DNA of 23,553 bases from Anaerolineales bacterium (GTDB lineage: Bacteria > Chloroflexota > Anaerolineae > Anaerolineales > Villigracilaceae). Location: contig JAFGKO010000092.1 of NCBI GenBank assembly GCA_016928525.1, forward strand, positions 1-23,553. The letters are read 5' to 3'. Made by a program: the position numbers and the translations under genes. The notes beneath the pieces are model-generated. The model worked only from the letters and a program-made list of their open reading frames with translations, was not told the origin of the DNA and did no database searches. How positions within the stretch are numbered: the first letter of the stretch is position 1; each line of letters opens with the position of its first letter. Shown here piece by piece: positions 20,113 through 23,553 of the stretch.

Positions 20113-23100
20113 GTGGAATCATTGAATGTGTATATTCCTGTCGATCGACGGGTGGCATTGGGCAGGGGGCAAACGTTGCCTGACCGGACAAACGGGACCG
20201 TTTTATTTGCCGACATATCCGGTTTTACCACTATCGCAGAAATGCTCTCTCAAGAACTTGGCCCGCAGCGCGGCGCCGAAGAGATCACCCACCAACTTAA
20301 TAGCATTTACGCGGTTCTCATTGCCCAGGTCCATAATTACATGGGCAGCGTGATCAGTTTCAGCGGCGACGCAATCACCTGCTGGTTCGACGGTGACGAT
20401 GGCCGCCGGGGAGTTACCTGCGCGCTGGCAATACAGCAAGCCATGAAACAATTCCAGGCCGTAAAAACGCGCGGCGATACCGTGGTGAAATTTGGGATTA
20501 AAGCAGGGGTGACGGCAGGCCCCGCCCGTCGCTTCCTGGTTGGCGACCCGCATGTCCGCTCGATTGAAACCCTGGCGGGTAGTCTTCTGGATCGCGTCGA
20601 AAGCGCCGAAAGTCTTGCCGGGCAAGGCGAAACGGTCGTTGGAGCGGAGATTATCCAAAACCTGCACCTGGAAGGGGATGTTCTTGAATGGCGCGTGGGG
20701 AAAGATGGAGATCGTTATGCTGTCCTTGCGAGGCTCAGGCAGCCTGCGCCCGAAGAGCACTGGGAGGACATTCCTATCATTCCCGCAGAACAGGCGCGTG
20801 CTTGGGTCTTACCGGCAATCTACGCACGCTTGAACAGCGGCGCCGGGGAGTTCCTGGCAGAGTTGCGCCCGGTGGTAGCGTTGTTTCTTAAATTTACGGG
20901 CATCAACTATGAGGATGACAACGCGGGCGACCAGTTGGACCGCTATATCCGCTGGGTACAGGCTGTGCTGGCCCGCTTCGAAGGAAACCTGCTGGAGTTG
21001 ATCATCGGGGATAAAGGCAGCCACATCTACGCGAGCTTTGGCGCGCCGCAAGCGCACGAGGACGATGTGATCCGCGCGGCGGGCGCTGCCCTCGAACTAC
21101 TCAAACTCCCGGCCGAATTGGATTACATCCCCCCGCCCCAGATCGGGCTCAGCTTGGGACAAATGCGTACAGGCAGTTATGGCAGTCAGACACGCCGTTC
21201 GTATGCCGCGCAGGGCTCGCAGGTGAACCTGGCAGCCCGTTTGATGTCCAGGGCGGAACCGGGTCAGATCCTGGCCAGCCAAGTCGTGGTGGATGCCGCC
21301 AGGCTCGAGTATGAATTCGAGCACCTCGAAACGGCTCCGCTCAAGGGGTTGACCCAGCCCATCCCAATCTTTACCTTACGCGGACAATTGCGCCAGCAGG
21401 CTGCGGAAGAACTCCTGCACAAACATTCCCAATCTGCCATCTTTGGCCGCCAAAAGGAAAGGGAATATCTGTCCCAACAATTGACTGCCTTACGCAGTGG
21501 AGAAGAGTTGCCGCTCATTTTTATTCAGGGGGAGGCCGGGATCGGCAAATCCCGCCTGGTGGCTGACCTGGTGGAGGTTGCCAGGGCAGGCGGGACGCCC
21601 TGCTGGGTCGGCGCGGGGGACGCCATCGAGAAATCGACCCCCTACCACGCCTGGCGCTCTGTCTTTGCCCGCTTCTTCGACCTGGAGGCCTTCAGCGAGA
21701 ACGCCAGCGCGGGAGAAATCGAAGCTGCCCGGCAGGAAATTACTGCGCATCTGGAAAAGGTGGACCCGGCATTGGCACCCCTGGCTCCCCTTTTGAATAT
21801 CGTCCTGCCGTTCCACTTCCCCGATAACGAAACGACCTCCCAGATGAGCGGCGAAGTCCGCGCCAACCAGACCCATGACCTGTGCATTGCCCTGTTCAAA
21901 CACGCCACAGTGACCAGGCCCCACCTGCTCATCATCGAGGATGCCCACTGGCTGGATTCCGCCTCGTGGGTCTTGTTGCGCCTGGTCAGTCGCGACGTGC
22001 CCGCTCTTTTGACGGTGGCAGTCATGCGTCCGGCCCACGAACCGTTACAGGCGGACCTGGCGCGCATGCTGACGCGTCCCAATGCGCATACGCTATCGCT
22101 GGACTCGCTCCCCGCCTCGGAAATCGACGCCCTGATCTGCCACCGTTTGAACGTGTCCGCCCTCCCCCCGGAAGTGTCCCGTTTCATCCGCGAGCGCGCG
22201 GAGGGCCACCCGTTCTTCAGCGAAGAACTGGCTTACGCCTTGCGCGATACCGACTTGATCACCATTGCGGACGGCGAGTGCCGCCTCGCGCCGGATGCCG
22301 GCGACCTGCGCAATGTCGACTTCCCGGATACCATCGACGGGGTGATCATCAGCCGCATCGATACCCTGCCGGCCCAGGAACAGTTGTTGTTGAAAGTTGC
22401 CAGCGTGGTCGGCCGGATCTTCGCCCTGCACATTTTGCGCGATATCCACCCAGTCGAGTCGGACAAACCGCACCTGCCCAAATACCTGGGCCACCTGGAG
22501 AGCCTGGACATCACCCCGCTCGAAACGCCCGAGCCCGACATTTCTTACATCTTCAAACATATCATCACCCAGGAAGTGGCCTATAATCTATTGCTTTTCG
22601 CCCAACGGCGGGAGTTGCACCGCACGGTGGCACAGTGGTTCGAACAGGCCCGTGTGGAGGACCTGTCATCCTACTACCCGTTGCTCGTGCACCACTGGAG
22701 GCTGGCCGAGAACCCCCAGAAGACCATCGAATATCTTGCCAGAGCCGGCGAACAGGCCGCGGGGCTGGGAGCGAACCAGGAGGTCATCCATTTCCTGGGC
22801 GAAGCCCTCGAATTGAATAAAAAGGAAACCCACGTCACCGACAAGCTGGTCCTGGCCGGTTGGGAGCAGAAGATCGGTTACGCCTATTTGAGCATCGGGC
22901 ACATCGACGAAAGCATCGATCACTTCCGAGCGGCGCTGGCCCATCTGGGGAGGCGCGTGCCAAAGAGCATGGGCGGATATGCACTCGGCCTGTTGGGAGG
23001 CATGCTCCGACAAACGGTCCATCGCTTATGGAGGAGCCGCCTAGGCAGTTCACGGAAGCCGGAAGCCAATCTCAAAGCCGCTCATATCTTCCAGGACCTG

Positions 23101-23553
23101 GGAGTGGCCGTTTACCACACCAGCAATCCCATTGCCGCTATGTACGTCACCGTCAGCGAACTGAACGAGGCCGAGAAAGCGCCTCCATCCGGCCTGCTGG
23201 CGACGGCCTATGGAGCCATGGCGGTCGTCACGGGATTCCTCTCGCCCTACAAACTGGCCCCGCTGTATGTGGACCTGGCGAAGAAAGCCATGAGTGTCGC
23301 CTCGCGCCAGGAGGCGGGCTTTACATCCGAACTGCTAGCCATGTACAACCTGGGCATTGGCCACTGGGAGGAAGCGGAGAAGCAGGCTCAGGAAGCCTAT
23401 CACGTCTACGCCAACACCGGCAACTTCCGCCGCTGGGAGGAGTTGACCTCCATCTACAGCTCGACGATGCTCCCCCAAGGCAGGGTAGAACGCGCGCTCG
23501 AACTGCGCCGCGAACTGGAAGTGCTTTCCCTGCGCGCCGAAAACCCGCAGTCA
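20113..23553 (+). CDS. Soluble-adenylyl-cyclase-like protein: two cyclase domains, AAA ATPase, helical repeats (3' incomplete)
   Basis: 1147 codons are open to the window edge with no stop. The start is GTG 20113, 5 nt after AGGAGG. Cyclase domain 1 (about 28-205) has the two metal-binding Asp residues D34 (VLFADISGFTT) and D86 (SFSGDAITCWF). Domain 2 (about 250-420) lacks the metal Asp (LFLKFTGI) but has K301 in GDKGSHIYASFG and the N372/R376 pair of VNLAARLM. Together they could make one composite site, as in animal soluble adenylyl cyclase. Then comes an ATPase with Walker A GEAGIGKSR (474-482) and Walker B LLIIEDAHWLD (about 605-615), and from about 840 helical TPR-like repeats. Such proteins are thought to couple ligand or protein sensing to cAMP or cGMP. 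The nucleotide used and the C-terminal output are not visible. Confidence 0.88.
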   Translation, partial: MESLNVYIPVDRRVALGRGQTLPDRTNGTVLFADISGFTTIAEMLSQELGPQRGAEEITHQLNSIYAVLIAQVHNYMGSVISFSGDAITCWFDGDDGRRGVTCALAIQQAMKQFQAVKTRGDTVVKFGIKAGVTAGPARRFLVGDPHVRSIETLAGSLLDRVESAESLAGQGETVVGAEIIQNLHLEGDVLEWRVGKDGDRYAVLARLRQPAPEEHWEDIPIIPAEQARAWVLPAIYARLNSGAGEFLAELRPVVALFLKFTGINYEDDNAGDQLDRYIRWVQAVLARFEGNLLELIIGDKGSHIYASFGAPQAHEDDVIRAAGAALELLKLPAELDYIPPPQIGLSLGQMRTGSYGSQTRRSYAAQGSQVNLAARLMSRAEPGQILASQVVVDAARLEYEFEHLETAPLKGLTQPIPIFTLRGQLRQQAAEELLHKHSQSAIFGRQKEREYLSQQLTALRSGEELPLIFIQGEAGIGKSRLVADLVEVARAGGTPCWVGAGDAIEKSTPYHAWRSVFARFFDLEAFSENASAGEIEAARQEITAHLEKVDPALAPLAPLLNIVLPFHFPDNETTSQMSGEVRANQTHDLCIALFKHATVTRPHLLIIEDAHWLDSASWVLLRLVSRDVPALLTVAVMRPAHEPLQADLARMLTRPNAHTLSLDSLPASEIDALICHRLNVSALPPEVSRFIRERAEGHPFFSEELAYALRDTDLITIADGECRLAPDAGDLRNVDFPDTIDGVIISRIDTLPAQEQLLLKVASVVGRIFALHILRDIHPVESDKPHLPKYLGHLESLDITPLETPEPDISYIFKHIITQEVAYNLLLFAQRRELHRTVAQWFEQARVEDLSSYYPLLVHHWRLAENPQKTIEYLARAGEQAAGLGANQEVIHFLGEALELNKKETHVTDKLVLAGWEQKIGYAYLSIGHIDESIDHFRAALAHLGRRVPKSMGGYALGLLGGMLRQTVHRLWRSRLGSSRKPEANLKAAHIFQDLGVAVYHTSNPIAAMYVTVSELNEAEKAPPSGLLATAYGAMAVVTGFLSPYKLAPLYVDLAKKAMSVASRQEAGFTSELLAMYNLGIGHWEEAEKQAQEAYHVYANTGNFRRWEELTSIYSSTMLPQGRVERALELRRELEVLSLRAENPQS

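Noticed and set aside
21882..22586. A 234-codon plus-strand frame inside the cyclase-ATPase gene
   Set aside because: It is a shifted reading of the ATPase region; the main frame stays open and carries the Walker B motif there.
1..23553. CRISPR array, phage genes or insertion sequence
   Set aside because: No regularly spaced repeats, transposase, integrase or phage structural genes could be seen; the only repeats are the palindromes and the short heptads.

Overview
The gene content points to a Gram-positive-type (monoderm) environmental bacterium, most likely a Chloroflexota member of the Anaerolineae. This is an inference from content and style, not from a marker gene: two Tat-exported L,D-transpeptidases, several Hsp20 copies, a MalT-like regulator relic, a large cyclase-ATPase-TPR signalling protein, strong AGGAGG ribosome sites and sigma-70-type promoters. 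No phage, transposase, CRISPR array or rRNA is visible.

Layout. (1) 1-2094: an IclR-family regulator (minus), a fragmentary tRNA-like relic, an initiator tRNA (minus, with clear promoter and terminator) and an OmpR-type regulator with a degenerate receiver (plus). (2) 2083-4418: an L,D-transpeptidase followed on the minus strand, 5 nt later, by a solitary class-beta DNA methyltransferase. (3) 4498-4943: a small SWIM zinc-finger protein whose leader holds a strong promoter, a 13-codon frame and an intrinsic-terminator hairpin 2 nt after that frame's stop, arranged like an attenuator. (4) 5169-6837: a two-gene glutamine-dependent NAD synthetase (amidohydrolase plus NadE, overlapping by 11 nt). 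(5) 7016-9874: a three-gene ABC-2 exporter operon with an operator-like palindrome inside its promoter. (6) 10008-13313: a second Tat-dependent L,D-transpeptidase, a SAM methyltransferase with its own operator-like site, and a truncated MalT/LuxR regulator. (7) 13581-15443: a cytoplasmic glycoside-hydrolase-like TIM-barrel protein. (8) 15513-19102: a protein-quality-control cluster of hsp20, hsp20 and htpG (minus) with a divergent hsp20 (plus). (9) 19309-19833: an unknown exported protein with four cysteines. (10) 20113 to the window end: an incomplete protein with two cyclase domains, an AAA ATPase and helical repeats, resembling animal soluble adenylyl cyclase in domain order and active-site layout.

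Scattered between genes are three palindromes with a shared outer stem (AAAATAAGGGT...ACCCTTATTTT or a one-base variant) and differing but self-complementary inner stems. One sits between divergent genes, where a terminator makes little sense, so they look like a dispersed palindromic repeat family rather than only terminators. The copy at 9907-9962 is enclosed by a second, unrelated 15-bp inverted repeat.

The strongest candidates for something undescribed are the palindrome family, the leader-peptide/terminator arrangement before the SWIM gene, and the soluble-adenylyl-cyclase-like fusion. All promoter, operator, RNA-thermometer and attenuator calls come from reading motifs by eye; no folding or database search was run.
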